Positions 20,176-28,354 of a DNA stretch of 64,000 bases are shown here, piece by piece. The notes below the pieces were generated by a model. It was given only the letters and a program-made list of their open reading frames with translations. It was not told where the DNA came from and ran no database searches. This DNA comes from Lichenifustis flavocetrariae (GTDB lineage Bacteria; Pseudomonadota; Alphaproteobacteria; Rhizobiales; Beijerinckiaceae), in NCBI RefSeq assembly GCF_026130545.1, contig NZ_JAMOIM010000012.1, forward strand, positions 62,001-126,000, read 5' to 3'. Within the stretch, counting starts at the first letter, position 1. Each line of letters begins with the position of its first letter. Position numbers and translations under genes: made by a program.

Positions 20176-20255
20176 CCGTCATTTCGAGCGCCGCGAGGCA
20201 ATCCAGAGGCCGCGGTTCTGGATTGCTTCGTCGCTGACGCTCCTCGCAATGACGG
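20176..20255. repeat. 80-base imperfect palindrome between ffh and rpsP
   Basis: The left arm (CCGTCATTTCGAGCGCC...) and right arm (...CTCCTCGCAATGACGG) are near-complements around a central GCAATCCAGA/TCTGGATTGC pair, so transcripts would form a long hairpin. Sequences with CGTCATTGCGAGGAGC and GCAATCCAGA are known as dispersed intergenic palindromes in Rhizobiales genomes (recalled, not searched). Only one copy is seen in this window. It probably lies in the ffh-rpsP transcript. Confidence 0.75.
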
Positions 20256-20305
20256 ATTCTGTCATGTGCCGCGATCGATGCAGTTTTGAAGAAAGGTAAC
20301 GTTCA

Positions 20306-20656
20306 ATGTCCCTGAAAATTCGTCTTGCCCGCTGGGGTGCCAAGAAGCGCCCGGTCTATCGCGTCGTGGTGGCCGACGCTCGCGCGCCGCGCGACGGCCG
20401 CTTCATCGAGAACCTCGGCACCTTCGATCCCCTGAAGGCCAAGGACGATGCGACCCGCCTGACGCTCGACACCGAAAAGGCCCAGGCCTGGATCGCCAAG
20501 GGCGCCCAGCCGACCGACCGCGTCGTGCGCCTGCTCGCGGGCCTCGGCATCGGTGAAGTGCCGAAGGGCAACAATCCGACCAAGGCCAAGCCGAAGAAGA
20601 AGGCCCAGGAGCGCGCCGATGCGGCGGCTGCGGCGGCCGAAAAGGCAGCCGCATAG
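20306..20656 (+). CDS. rpsP: 30S ribosomal protein S16
   Basis: A 116-residue ribosomal protein. The start ([20 protein letters not shown]) and the [20 protein letters not shown] stretch are diagnostic of S16, followed by a typical alphaproteobacterial Lys/Ala-rich tail. GAAAGG lies upstream of the ATG at 20306. In most alphaproteobacteria rimM, trmD and rplS follow; here a strong terminator follows instead. Confidence 0.97.
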   Translation: MSLKIRLARWGAKKRPVYRVVVADARAPRDGRFIENLGTFDPLKAKDDATRLTLDTEKAQAWIAKGAQPTDRVVRLLAGLGIGEVPKGNNPTKAKPKKKAQERADAAAAAAEKAAA

Positions 20657-20691
20657 GCGGCGTCACGCGCAGCCGTCCCTCGCTGCCCTCA

Positions 20692-20716
20692 GGCCCGGCC
20701 CCAAGCCGGGCCTTTT
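20692..20716 (+). terminator. Rho-independent terminator after rpsP
   Basis: Eight-base arms GGCCCGGC and GCCGGGCC with a five-base loop (CCCAA) are followed by TTTT, 35 bases after the rpsP stop. The stem is uninterrupted and GC-only, so this is a convincing end of the ffh-rpsP unit. Confidence 0.8.
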
Positions 20717-20753
20717 CGCTATGTGCTTGACCGAACCCTTCCTTCGGGCAGGC

Positions 20754-21002
20754 TCAGCCACCACAGCCCGCGTGACGTTGAACGAAACGTTCCACCTGTG
20801 CCGGGAAGCCCGCCAACTTTCGGGCAGGACGCGTCGGTCGTAGGACGAGGTCGCCGCCGCAATTCGGGCAGCACCCACCCAGCCGATCCCTGACGCAATC
20901 GACGCAGAACGTACATTCGAAGGTACAGATCCGTGCGCGTGGGTCGCCGTTCGGCAGGTCGCAGTCGCAACACTCACAATTCGGGCGGAGGGCAAGGGGC
21001 AT
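20754..21002 (-). CDS. DUF1272 Cys-rich (zinc-binding) protein, 82 aa
   Basis: A short protein with the DUF1272 signature: MPLALRPNCECCDCDLPNGD, then ARICTFECTFCVDC and GGCCPNCGGDLVLRP. The eleven cysteines arranged as CxxC pairs suggest a double zinc ribbon/RING-like fold. The ATG at 21002 has GGAG 8 bases before it; a longer in-frame start at 21059 adds residues not seen in the family. The function is unknown. Confidence 0.88.
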   Translation of the reverse strand: MPLALRPNCECCDCDLPNGDPRARICTFECTFCVDCVRDRLGGCCPNCGGDLVLRPTRPARKLAGFPAQVERFVQRHAGCGG

Positions 21003-21074
21003 CGAAAGGCTCCAGAGGTCCGCCATCGTAAAACCGCGCGGCCTGGCGGTCCAGCGCAAGCGCCCTTCGGGGCT

Positions 21075-21213
21075 TCCTTCAGCAACGTCGCCTTCGACCC
21101 GGCCCAGGACTGGAACCAGTCCGATCCGGATCTATCGCTTCTTCCTGTTCGGCAAGCTGGCGCAACTGGTCATGACGGACGAGCAGCTGTACCACGACGG
21201 CCCGCTAGGCGAG
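21075..21213 (+). pseudogene. Remnant of an alkaline phosphatase D (PhoD)-like gene
   Basis: A short stretch reads as PhoD in two frames. In one frame NVAFDPAQDWNQSD (from about 21084) and in another IRIYRFFLFGKLAQLVMTDE (21125 on), continuing QLYHDGPLGE. The order FDPxQ...IRIYRxFxFGKLAxLVMTDExLYxDGP is what I recall of the central part of PhoD-like phosphodiesterases. A frameshift separates the two halves, there is no start, and the fragment ends against the amidotransferase gene. Recognition is from memory of the family. Confidence 0.5.
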
Positions 21214-21215
21214 AC

Positions 21216-22004
21216 TCACTCAGCTGGCTTGAGGCACCGTTCCCCTGCTGCTTGCTCTTCGGTTGTGACCGGCCCGGGCTTAAGGTTTGGGTCGGTCGGA
21301 GCCGCAACCCCCAGGAACCGGCGAATCCAGCTCCCCACCAGGGCAGCGTCGCCGGTAGCCTCCAGGCTCGCGAGGGCAAGGTCAGGCATGCCGTCGGGCA
21401 GGGCGGCCCGGCGGGTTTCGACGAGTTCAGCCGCGAAGCGGTGCGAGAATTCCGGGTGGAACTGCATCGACAGCGCCGTGCCACCCGCGTAGAGCAGCGC
21501 CGCAAAGGGCGTGAAGGCGCTCTCGGCCATCACGATGGCCCCCTCGGGCGCCGCGATCACCTGATCCTGGTGTGAGGCCAAGACCGCGATCGCGTGAGGC
21601 ACGGCGCCGCCCATCCAGGCCGCGCATGTCACGATCTGGTAGCTGTGCAGCCCGAGGCCCCACCCTTTGGAACTCTTCTCGACCCGTCCGCCCAACGCCT
21701 CCGCCATGACCTGGTGGCCGAAGCAGATGCCGACGAGCTTGGCGCGGCCGTGGGCCTGACGGATGAAATCCTGGAGCGGCGCGATCCAGGGCAGGGGATC
21801 GTAGACGCCGGCGGACGAGCCCGTGATCACATAGGCGGGATGATCTTCGGGCCGCGCGGGAAGCTCGCCGGCCTGCACGTCGTAGGTCCGCGTTGTGAAA
21901 GCCCGGCCGAGGAGGGCCTGCACCATGGCATCGTAGCGGCCGTGCCGCGCCGCGAGATCGCCCGGCGGCACGCCGGTTTCCAAAATCCCGATGGCCTCTG
22001 ACAT
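21216..22004 (-). CDS. Class I glutamine amidotransferase-like protein
   Basis: A 262-residue GATase1 domain protein. Nucleophile elbow LVGICFGHQVMAEALGG (Cys about residue 97) and catalytic His-x-Glu in MQFHPEFSHRF. The early segment YVITGSSAGVYDPLPWI is typical of stand-alone GMP-synthase-like amidotransferases that act on small amines or phenols (e.g. YfeJ-like). The start at 22004 (MSEAIGILETG) has GGGAGGG upstream; the longer frame to 22133 would overlap the divergent P450 gene. The C-terminus is longer than usual. The acceptor substrate is unknown. Confidence 0.88.
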   Translation of the reverse strand: MSEAIGILETGVPPGDLAARHGRYDAMVQALLGRAFTTRTYDVQAGELPARPEDHPAYVITGSSAGVYDPLPWIAPLQDFIRQAHGRAKLVGICFGHQVMAEALGGRVEKSSKGWGLGLHSYQIVTCAAWMGGAVPHAIAVLASHQDQVIAAPEGAIVMAESAFTPFAALLYAGGTALSMQFHPEFSHRFAAELVETRRAALPDGMPDLALASLEATGDAALVGSWIRRFLGVAAPTDPNLKPGPVTTEEQAAGERCLKPAE

Positions 22005-22092
22005 GCACCCTCCCAAGTCCGGCACACAATTGCCGATTCGGGTGAGAAAGGTCAAAACGATCGCCAAGCCCTCGCGTTCTGAAAACCCGCCG

Positions 22093-23352
22093 ATGACCCT
22101 TGCCGCCGAAGAGTTGCCCGTGTCGCTCCGCATCGACGCCGGAGCCCGGCGCGTACGCCTCGACCCGACCGACCCGGCCTTCGTGCAGGACCCTTACCGG
22201 GCCTATGCGGCGATCCGCGCGGTCTGCCCGTTCTTCTTCTGGGAAGACTACGATCACTGGTGCGTCACGAGCCACGCGGAGGTCGGGACGCTGTTTCGGG
22301 ACCGCCGCTTCGGCCGTGACCTGCGCCACGTGGCGACCCGGACCGAGCTGGGATGGCCAGAGCTGCCGGCGCATGTCGCGCGCTTCTATGCGTTCGAGGA
22401 CCACTCGATGCTGGAGCGCGAGCCGCCGACCCACACCCGGCTGCGCGGCCTGGTGAATCGGGCCTTCGTGTCGCGTTCGGTGGAGCGGTTGGCGCCGCGC
22501 ATCGGGGCCCTGTCCCACAGGCTCATCGACGCGATCCCCACTTCCGGCGCCTTCGATCTCCTGCCGACCTTCGCGGAACCGATCCCGGTGACGGTCATCG
22601 CCGAGATGCTCGGCGTACCGGTCGCCGATGCACCGCGATTGCTCGACTGGTCGCACAAGATGGTGGCCATGTACCAGTTCGGGAGAACGCGAGCCGTCGA
22701 GGACGACGCGGTGGCCGCCACCGAGGCTTTCGTCGGCTACATGCGCTCGGTCGTGGCGCGGCGTCGCGGCCAGCCCGGCGACGACATCCTGAGTCTGCTG
22801 CTCGCTGCCGAACAGGATGGCGATCGCTTGAGCGAGGACGAGTTGATCACCAATGCCATCCTGCTGCTCAACGCCGGACACGAGGCGACGGTGCATGCCA
22901 TCGGCAATAGCGTGGCTTTCTTGCTGGGCGGAGCCCGACCTCGACAGCCTTGGTTCGCCACGCCCGAGCGCACGGCCGCGACCGTGGAGGAACTGCTGCG
23001 GATCGCGCCGCCGCTCCACATGTTCACCCGCTACGCACTGCAACCGCTGGAGGTCGACGGGGTGGCGTTCCGGACCGGCGACAAAATCGGGCTGCTGATC
23101 GGCGCGGCCAACCATGACCCCGCGGTCTACGAGGCTCCGGAGCGGTTCGATCCCGATCGACCTTCGGTGCCGCATGTGGCGTTCGGAGCCGGCATCCACT
23201 TCTGCATCGGCGCGCCGCTCGCGCGGCTGGAGCTTCAGGTGGCCCTCCCCATCCTGTTCGAGCGCCTCCCCCATCTCCGCCTCGCGGAGACGCCGCGTTT
23301 CGCCGATCGCTATCATTTCCACGGCTTGGAGGCTCTCCGGCTGCAGGTCTGA
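22093..23352 (+). CDS. Cytochrome P450 (bacterial class I)
   Basis: A ~419-residue soluble haem monooxygenase. Visible: substrate-region REPPTHTRLRGLVNRAF (helix C), I-helix LLLNAGHEATVHAIGN, ExxR in EELLRIAPP, and haem loop FGAGIHFCIGAPLARLE with axial Cys. The conserved I-helix Thr is Ala here (AGHEAT). Ferredoxin and reductase partners are not in the window. The start is uncertain; ATG at 22093 gives MTLAAEELPVSLRI, while an upstream in-frame ATG at 22003 would overlap the amidotransferase. It is transcribed divergently from the amidotransferase with about 90 bases between starts. Confidence 0.92.
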   Translation: MTLAAEELPVSLRIDAGARRVRLDPTDPAFVQDPYRAYAAIRAVCPFFFWEDYDHWCVTSHAEVGTLFRDRRFGRDLRHVATRTELGWPELPAHVARFYAFEDHSMLEREPPTHTRLRGLVNRAFVSRSVERLAPRIGALSHRLIDAIPTSGAFDLLPTFAEPIPVTVIAEMLGVPVADAPRLLDWSHKMVAMYQFGRTRAVEDDAVAATEAFVGYMRSVVARRRGQPGDDILSLLLAAEQDGDRLSEDELITNAILLLNAGHEATVHAIGNSVAFLLGGARPRQPWFATPERTAATVEELLRIAPPLHMFTRYALQPLEVDGVAFRTGDKIGLLIGAANHDPAVYEAPERFDPDRPSVPHVAFGAGIHFCIGAPLARLELQVALPILFERLPHLRLAETPRFADRYHFHGLEALRLQV

Positions 23353-23502
23353 GACCCTCGGCAGCGCGGCTCGGCGCCCGCGAGATGGGCATCGAGCGCG
23401 CTACCATTGGTTCACCACAACCGCGACCGATCGTTTTTGACGACCGAAAAGAGCGCACGGACACGAATTGTTACCGTGGTCCTCTCATGCTGCTAACGAA
23501 GT

Positions 23503-25638
23503 ATGCGAGTTCCCGAGGCTATGCGAAACCTCTCGATCAGAGCCAGTCTGACATCGTCTCTCGTCATCGTGCTCGTCCTGATGGTCGTCGTTTCGGCATC
23601 CGCCATCACAAGCCTTGTGACGGCGAACCATCATTTGCAAACGATCAATCGGAAGTGGCTGATCGGAAGTCAGTTGCTTGGCGACCTCAAGAATACGATC
23701 TCGGAGTTTCGTGTCGTCGAGGGTTACAGAACCCTCGCGCCTGACCAGCCAAGCGAAACCCAAATGGAGTTTCTCGCCGATCGGTATGGGTCTTCGGTCG
23801 TGGAACTCCTCGCCAAATGCAGGACGTTGATCCGCACCCCTGGAATGTCCGAGGACCTGCAGACGCTCGATGACTCCTGGAAGGCCTTCCTGCAGCAGCG
23901 TCAAACCTGGCTTGCGTCGCCGGCGAGCGGCGACATGTATAAGTCACTCGGCTACGGCAGCCTTTTGCAGACCCGGTACGAGCGGGTGCAACTCGCCGCA
24001 AGCAATCTGATCGACGATGCGAAGGACGCCGCGAATGCCGAAGCCGCTGTCGCCGGGCAAGCCGCGCAACGATCGGTGACCATCTTAACGGTGCTCTCAG
24101 CCTTAACGGCGCTGCTGACCATCGGCATGATTGCCAGGGTCGACCTCCACATCACCCGACCTTTGCATGCGATCACGACTGCGCTGACAGGTCTCGCGGC
24201 CGGCCAACGCGATATCCGCGTGCCGGAAGTGCATCGCAACGACGAGATCGGTGCGATGGCCACGGCCTTCGAAGTGTTCCGCGCCAATGCCGTGGCCTTG
24301 GCGGAAGCCCAGGAGCAGGCGGAAGCGCTCGCGCGCCATGACGCGCTGACGGGCTTACCGAATCGACGGCTTTTCTCCAGCGAACTGGAGAAAGCCTTGC
24401 TGAAAACGGGACGCGATGGGGCGGCCTGTGCGGTCATGCTCATTGACCTGGACCGATTCAAACCCGTCAACGATCTTCATGGCCACGCTGCGGGCGATCT
24501 CGTCCTGTGCGAAATCGCGTCACGGCTGCAAGGATTGATGAAGGAGGGCACGATCGCACGGCTGGGCGGGGACGAATTCGCCGTCATCACGCCGCTTTCC
24601 GCAGACCTGAAGACAGCCACCAAGACGGCCATCGAGTTCGCGAGCCGGATCGTGAAGACGATCGGCGAGCCGGTCGAACTCGGCTCGGCACAGATCCTCC
24701 TCGGCGCAAGTATCGGCATCTCCCTTTGTCCGTCGGACGGCAACACGGCCGACGACATTCTCCGCACCGCGGACCTGGCGATGTACCGGGCCAAACACGA
24801 TGGCCGAGGAACCTTCCGGTTCTTCGAAGACAGCATGGATGAAGAACTTCGTGCCAAGGCCGAACTCGAAGCTGAACTGCGGCTCGCCCTGAAGGGCAAC
24901 GACATCACGCCCTATTATCAGCCTCTGATTGATCTCGCGTCGGATCGCATTGCCGGTTTCGAAGCCCTGGCCCGCTGGAACCACCCGCGGCGCGGGTTGA
25001 TTCCGCCCGACACGTTCATCCCCCTGATCGAACATCTCGGACTCCTGGACCAATTGACGGCGTCGATCGTCCGACAGGTCGTCAAGGATGCACGGAGATG
25101 GAGCCCCGAGATCCGCGTCGCGGTGAACATCTCGCCGGGGCAGTTCCAGAACAAGGCATTCCCGGCCACGCTGGCCGCCCTTCTGCTCGAGGAAGGGTTC
25201 CCGCCTCACCGCCTCGAGATCGAGGTCACCGAAACGGCCCTGGTCGGCGATCTGCAAGCCGCCAAATACACGCTTGAGGCCCTTCAGAGGCTTGGGGTCC
25301 GGGTCGTGTTGGACGATTTCGGAACCGGCTATTCCAGCCTCTCGCACCTTCGCGAATTGAAGTTCGACAAGATCAAGATCGATCGCTCGTTCATCCGGTC
25401 GATGAGCGACAATCTGGAAAGTCAGACGATCGTCGACGCGATCCTGGACCTGGCCCGCAACCTGGGAATGCCGACCGTTGCGGAAGGGATCGAAACGGCC
25501 GAGACGATGGGCCTGCTGGCCAGCCGCGGTTGCGAATACGGGCAGGGCTACCTGTTCAGCAAGGCCGTGTCCGCCGCGCAAGCCGACACCATCCTGGCAG
25601 GACAATCCGACCGGGCCCCGCTGCGCGCCGGAGGGTAG
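23503..25638 (+). CDS. HAMP-GGDEF-EAL membrane protein (bifunctional c-di-GMP enzyme)
   Basis: A 711-residue protein anchored by two helices (about 15-38 and 190-212) around a ~150-residue periplasmic sensor, then HAMP (RPLHAITTALTGLAAGQRDI), GGDEF (about 285-445; intact RLGGDEFAVI, DLDRFKPVNDLHGHAAGD) and EAL (about 460-695; [53 protein letters not shown]). Both active sites look intact, and no RxxD site lies five residues before GGDEF. Two starts are possible, ATG at 23503 or 23521 (MRNLSIRASLTSS); the second begins directly at the membrane segment. Confidence 0.92.
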   Translation: MRVPEAMRNLSIRASLTSSLVIVLVLMVVVSASAITSLVTANHHLQTINRKWLIGSQLLGDLKNTISEFRVVEGYRTLAPDQPSETQMEFLADRYGSSVVELLAKCRTLIRTPGMSEDLQTLDDSWKAFLQQRQTWLASPASGDMYKSLGYGSLLQTRYERVQLAASNLIDDAKDAANAEAAVAGQAAQRSVTILTVLSALTALLTIGMIARVDLHITRPLHAITTALTGLAAGQRDIRVPEVHRNDEIGAMATAFEVFRANAVALAEAQEQAEALARHDALTGLPNRRLFSSELEKALLKTGRDGAACAVMLIDLDRFKPVNDLHGHAAGDLVLCEIASRLQGLMKEGTIARLGGDEFAVITPLSADLKTATKTAIEFASRIVKTIGEPVELGSAQILLGASIGISLCPSDGNTADDILRTADLAMYRAKHDGRGTFRFFEDSMDEELRAKAELEAELRLALKGNDITPYYQPLIDLASDRIAGFEALARWNHPRRGLIPPDTFIPLIEHLGLLDQLTASIVRQVVKDARRWSPEIRVAVNISPGQFQNKAFPATLAALLLEEGFPPHRLEIEVTETALVGDLQAAKYTLEALQRLGVRVVLDDFGTGYSSLSHLRELKFDKIKIDRSFIRSMSDNLESQTIVDAILDLARNLGMPTVAEGIETAETMGLLASRGCEYGQGYLFSKAVSAAQADTILAGQSDRAPLRAGG

Positions 25639-25720
25639 ACAACGGGCGTAGATTCGATCCGCAAGGCGGCTTAGACATCGTGACTCACGCCGAAACCGGC
25701 GTGCCACGAGGATCCCCGCG

Positions 25721-26638
25721 ATGCAATTGAACGCCTTTCTCACCATTGGCTCCGAAGTGCGTGACGCGCTCGGGGCCGGCAAACCGGTGGTGGCGCTCGA
25801 ATCAACCATCATCACGCATGGCATGCCCTATCCGGTCAATCTGGAGACCGCCCGGGCCGTCGAAGCGGTCGTGCGCGACAATGGTGCGACGCCAGCGACC
25901 ATCGCGGTGCTGGACGGCAAGCTCGTGGCCGGCATGGACGCGGCGACCCTGGAACGTCTCGCCACCACCACGAATGTCGTCAAGGCGTCGCGGCGCGATC
26001 TCGCGGCCGTGTTGTCGAATCGCGGCAGCGCCGGCACGACCGTCGCGGCCACCATGATCGTGGCCCGTATGGCCGGCATCCCGATCTTCGCGACCGGCGG
26101 GATCGGCGGCGTGCACCGCGGCGCGGAGGAGACATTCGATGTGTCGGCCGATCTGCTGGAGTTGGCCGCGACGCCGGTGACAGTGGTCTGCGCCGGCGCC
26201 AAATCGATCCTCGATCTGCCCAAGACCCTGGAGGTGCTGGAGACGCACGGCGTGCCGGTGCTCGGCTACGGCAGCGACGAATTCCCGGCCTTCTTCTCCC
26301 GCACCAGTGGTCATTCGGTCGATCACCGCTTCGACACTCCCGAAGCACTCGCCAAGGTGATCGGCGTGCAACGGGCTCTCGGCCTCACGACCGGCATCCT
26401 GATCACCAATCCGATCCCCTTGGCCGATGCGCTCGACTCAGCCACAATCGATCCCCACATCGCCGCGGCGGTGCAGGAGGCCGAGCAGAGGGGGGTCAGC
26501 CGCAAGGAACTGACACCCTTCCTGCTGCAACGCATCCTGGAACTCACCGGAGGGCGCAGTTTGGAAGCCAATATTGCTCTCGTGAAGAACAACGCCGCCC
26601 TGGCCGCCAAAGTGGCGGTCGCGTTGGCGGCGCTCTGA
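25721..26638 (+). CDS. psuG: Pseudouridine-5'-phosphate glycosidase
   Basis: A 305-residue enzyme that splits pseudouridine 5'-phosphate into uracil and ribose 5-phosphate. Signature stretches: VALESTIITHGMPYPVNLET, KASRRDLAAVLSNRGSAGTT, FATGGIGGVHRGAEETFDVS, VCAGAKSILDLPKTLEVLET and GYGSDEFPAFFSRTSGH. Length matches the family. It is followed after 5 bases by a PfkB kinase, the usual partner that phosphorylates pseudouridine, giving a two-gene degradation operon. A Pseudouridine importer is not adjacent. Confidence 0.95.
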   Translation: MQLNAFLTIGSEVRDALGAGKPVVALESTIITHGMPYPVNLETARAVEAVVRDNGATPATIAVLDGKLVAGMDAATLERLATTTNVVKASRRDLAAVLSNRGSAGTTVAATMIVARMAGIPIFATGGIGGVHRGAEETFDVSADLLELAATPVTVVCAGAKSILDLPKTLEVLETHGVPVLGYGSDEFPAFFSRTSGHSVDHRFDTPEALAKVIGVQRALGLTTGILITNPIPLADALDSATIDPHIAAAVQEAEQRGVSRKELTPFLLQRILELTGGRSLEANIALVKNNAALAAKVAVALAAL

Positions 26639-26643
26639 CGCGT

Positions 26644-27582
26644 TTGCGCCCCGTGCCCGGAACGATCGTCGTGGTCGGCGACGTGATGACGGACATCATC
26701 GTGAAGCCGCATGGGGTGCCGGTGCCGGGGTCCGATCAATGGGCAAGCATCACGCCCCTGCCGGGTGGCTCGGCGGCGAACCAGGCCGTGTGGCTGGCGG
26801 CTTTCGGGGTCCCGGTCCTGTTCGCGGGCCGCGTCGGTGCTGCCGACCACGAGTGGCAGAGCGAGACCATGCGGCAGGCCGGCGTCACGCCTCACCTCAC
26901 CGCTGATCGTGACAGGGCGACCGGCATGCTGGTGACGATGCTGGCGCTCGACGGCGAACGTTCGTTCTTCACCGACCGCGGCGCCAACGATGGCCTGTGT
27001 CGCGACGACCTGCCCGACAGCCTGCTCGACGATGCGACGCTTCTGCATCTCAGCGGCTACGCCCTGGTGTCGCCAGGCCCCCGCGCCGCCGTTCTTGAAC
27101 TCGTCGCGACCGCCAAGCGGCGCGGCATTCCGGTGTCGGTCGATCCCGGCTCGGCCGGCTTCCTGCGCCAGATCGGCCCCGAACCCTTCCTGCGCTGGAC
27201 CAGCGGGGCCGCCATGTGTTTCCCCAATGCCGACGAGGCCGCGACCCTCGCGGTGACGGACGACCACGACGAGCAGATGCGCTGCCTCAGCGACATCTAT
27301 GGCCTGCTCGTCGTTAAGCGTGGCGCCGCGGGCGCCGAGGCCGCGAACCGGCACGGCGACCATTGGGCCGCACCGGCGAAACCCGCCAATGTGCTCGACA
27401 CGACGGGCGCGGGCGACGCCTTTCTGGCCGCGTTTCTCGCGAGCTACGTCAAGGGTGCCTCGATCCCCATCTGTCTGTCACGGGGGGTCGAAGCCGGATC
27501 GAAGGCGACCGAATTTTATGGCGGACGGCCCGGGAACGATGCTTTTCCCGGCGCTCCTCCAAGCCAATCGGCCGGTCGATGA
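26644..27582 (+). CDS. PfkB-family carbohydrate kinase, probable pseudouridine kinase
   Basis: A 312-residue ribokinase-fold kinase. N-terminal GDVMTDIIVKPHG and PGGSAANQAVWLAAFG are PfkB motif 1; the C-terminal VLDTTGAGDAFLAAFLASYV holds the anion hole and catalytic Asp. Position directly behind psuG (5-base gap, TTG start at 26644) makes pseudouridine phosphorylation its likely job; other PfkB substrates (ribose, sugars) cannot be excluded from sequence alone. The C-terminal tail is low-complexity (PGAPPSQSAGR). Confidence 0.88.
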   Translation: MRPVPGTIVVVGDVMTDIIVKPHGVPVPGSDQWASITPLPGGSAANQAVWLAAFGVPVLFAGRVGAADHEWQSETMRQAGVTPHLTADRDRATGMLVTMLALDGERSFFTDRGANDGLCRDDLPDSLLDDATLLHLSGYALVSPGPRAAVLELVATAKRRGIPVSVDPGSAGFLRQIGPEPFLRWTSGAAMCFPNADEAATLAVTDDHDEQMRCLSDIYGLLVVKRGAAGAEAANRHGDHWAAPAKPANVLDTTGAGDAFLAAFLASYVKGASIPICLSRGVEAGSKATEFYGGRPGNDAFPGAPPSQSAGR

Positions 27583-27700
27583 TCGGACATGACCGTGTCC
27601 CCGTCGTCGCCACAGGCTATCGGTTCGGTATGGTGGCGAGCCTCCGACAGAAAGCCCAAGGGGCGCCTCGGCGTTCGACCGGGCGAGAGGAGATCGCGTG

Positions 27701-28222
27701 ATGAACGGTGACTCCAGTCGGCATGGAACGGTGGCGATCCATCGCTTCGAGCCGGCGGACCAGCAGGCCGTCTTCGACGTGATCCTGCCCATCCAGCAGG
27801 AGGAGTTCGGGATTCCGATCACGGCGGCCGACCAACCCGACCTCCGGGCGATCGGTGACTTCTACCAGACCGGATGTGGCGACTTCTGGGTTGCCAAATC
27901 CGATGGCCGGGTGGTCGGCACCATCGCGCTCAAGGACATAGGCGACAGGCGCGGCGCACTCCGCAAGATGTTTGTCTCCGCGTCGCACAGGGGCTCGGCG
28001 TTCGGCGTCGCGGCCAAGCTTCTGGACCGCCTCCTCTCGAACGCGAGGGCGCATGGGGTCGCGGAAGTCTACCTCGGCACGACGGAGAAGTTCGTCGGCG
28101 CCCACCGCTTCTACGAAAAGAACGGGTTTCGGCGGATTGAGCGGGAAGAGCTCCCAAATACCTTCCCGCTCGTGACGGTCGACACTCGGTTTTACAGGCT
28201 GGACCTGGATCACGATGCCTGA
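27701..28222 (+). CDS. GNAT-family N-acetyltransferase
   Basis: A 173-residue acetyl-CoA-dependent transferase. Acetyl-CoA binding motif A is the stretch KMFVSASHRGSAFGVAAKLL, followed by YLGTTEKFVGAHRFYEKNGF (motif B), the standard ending of GNAT folds. I favour the ATG at 27701 (GAGAGGAG 9 bases upstream) over the adjoining GTG at 27698. It lies about 120 bases beyond the kinase. The acetyl acceptor is unknown. Confidence 0.88.
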   Translation: MNGDSSRHGTVAIHRFEPADQQAVFDVILPIQQEEFGIPITAADQPDLRAIGDFYQTGCGDFWVAKSDGRVVGTIALKDIGDRRGALRKMFVSASHRGSAFGVAAKLLDRLLSNARAHGVAEVYLGTTEKFVGAHRFYEKNGFRRIEREELPNTFPLVTVDTRFYRLDLDHDA

Positions 28223-28354
28223 CGCGTCCGTTGCGGGCATTTTCGCCGACGCCCCGCCTCTGGATCCGTCTGGTGGATAGGGTGATAAGGGCGGGGCATT
28301 GCTCTCCAGCCGGCGCACTCGACCGATCGACCCGCCACCCACAAGGTCTGCCCC

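Noticed and set aside
21427-23322. 631-residue minus-strand frame over the P450
   Set aside because: Shadow of the P450 and amidotransferase; contains no recognisable fold.
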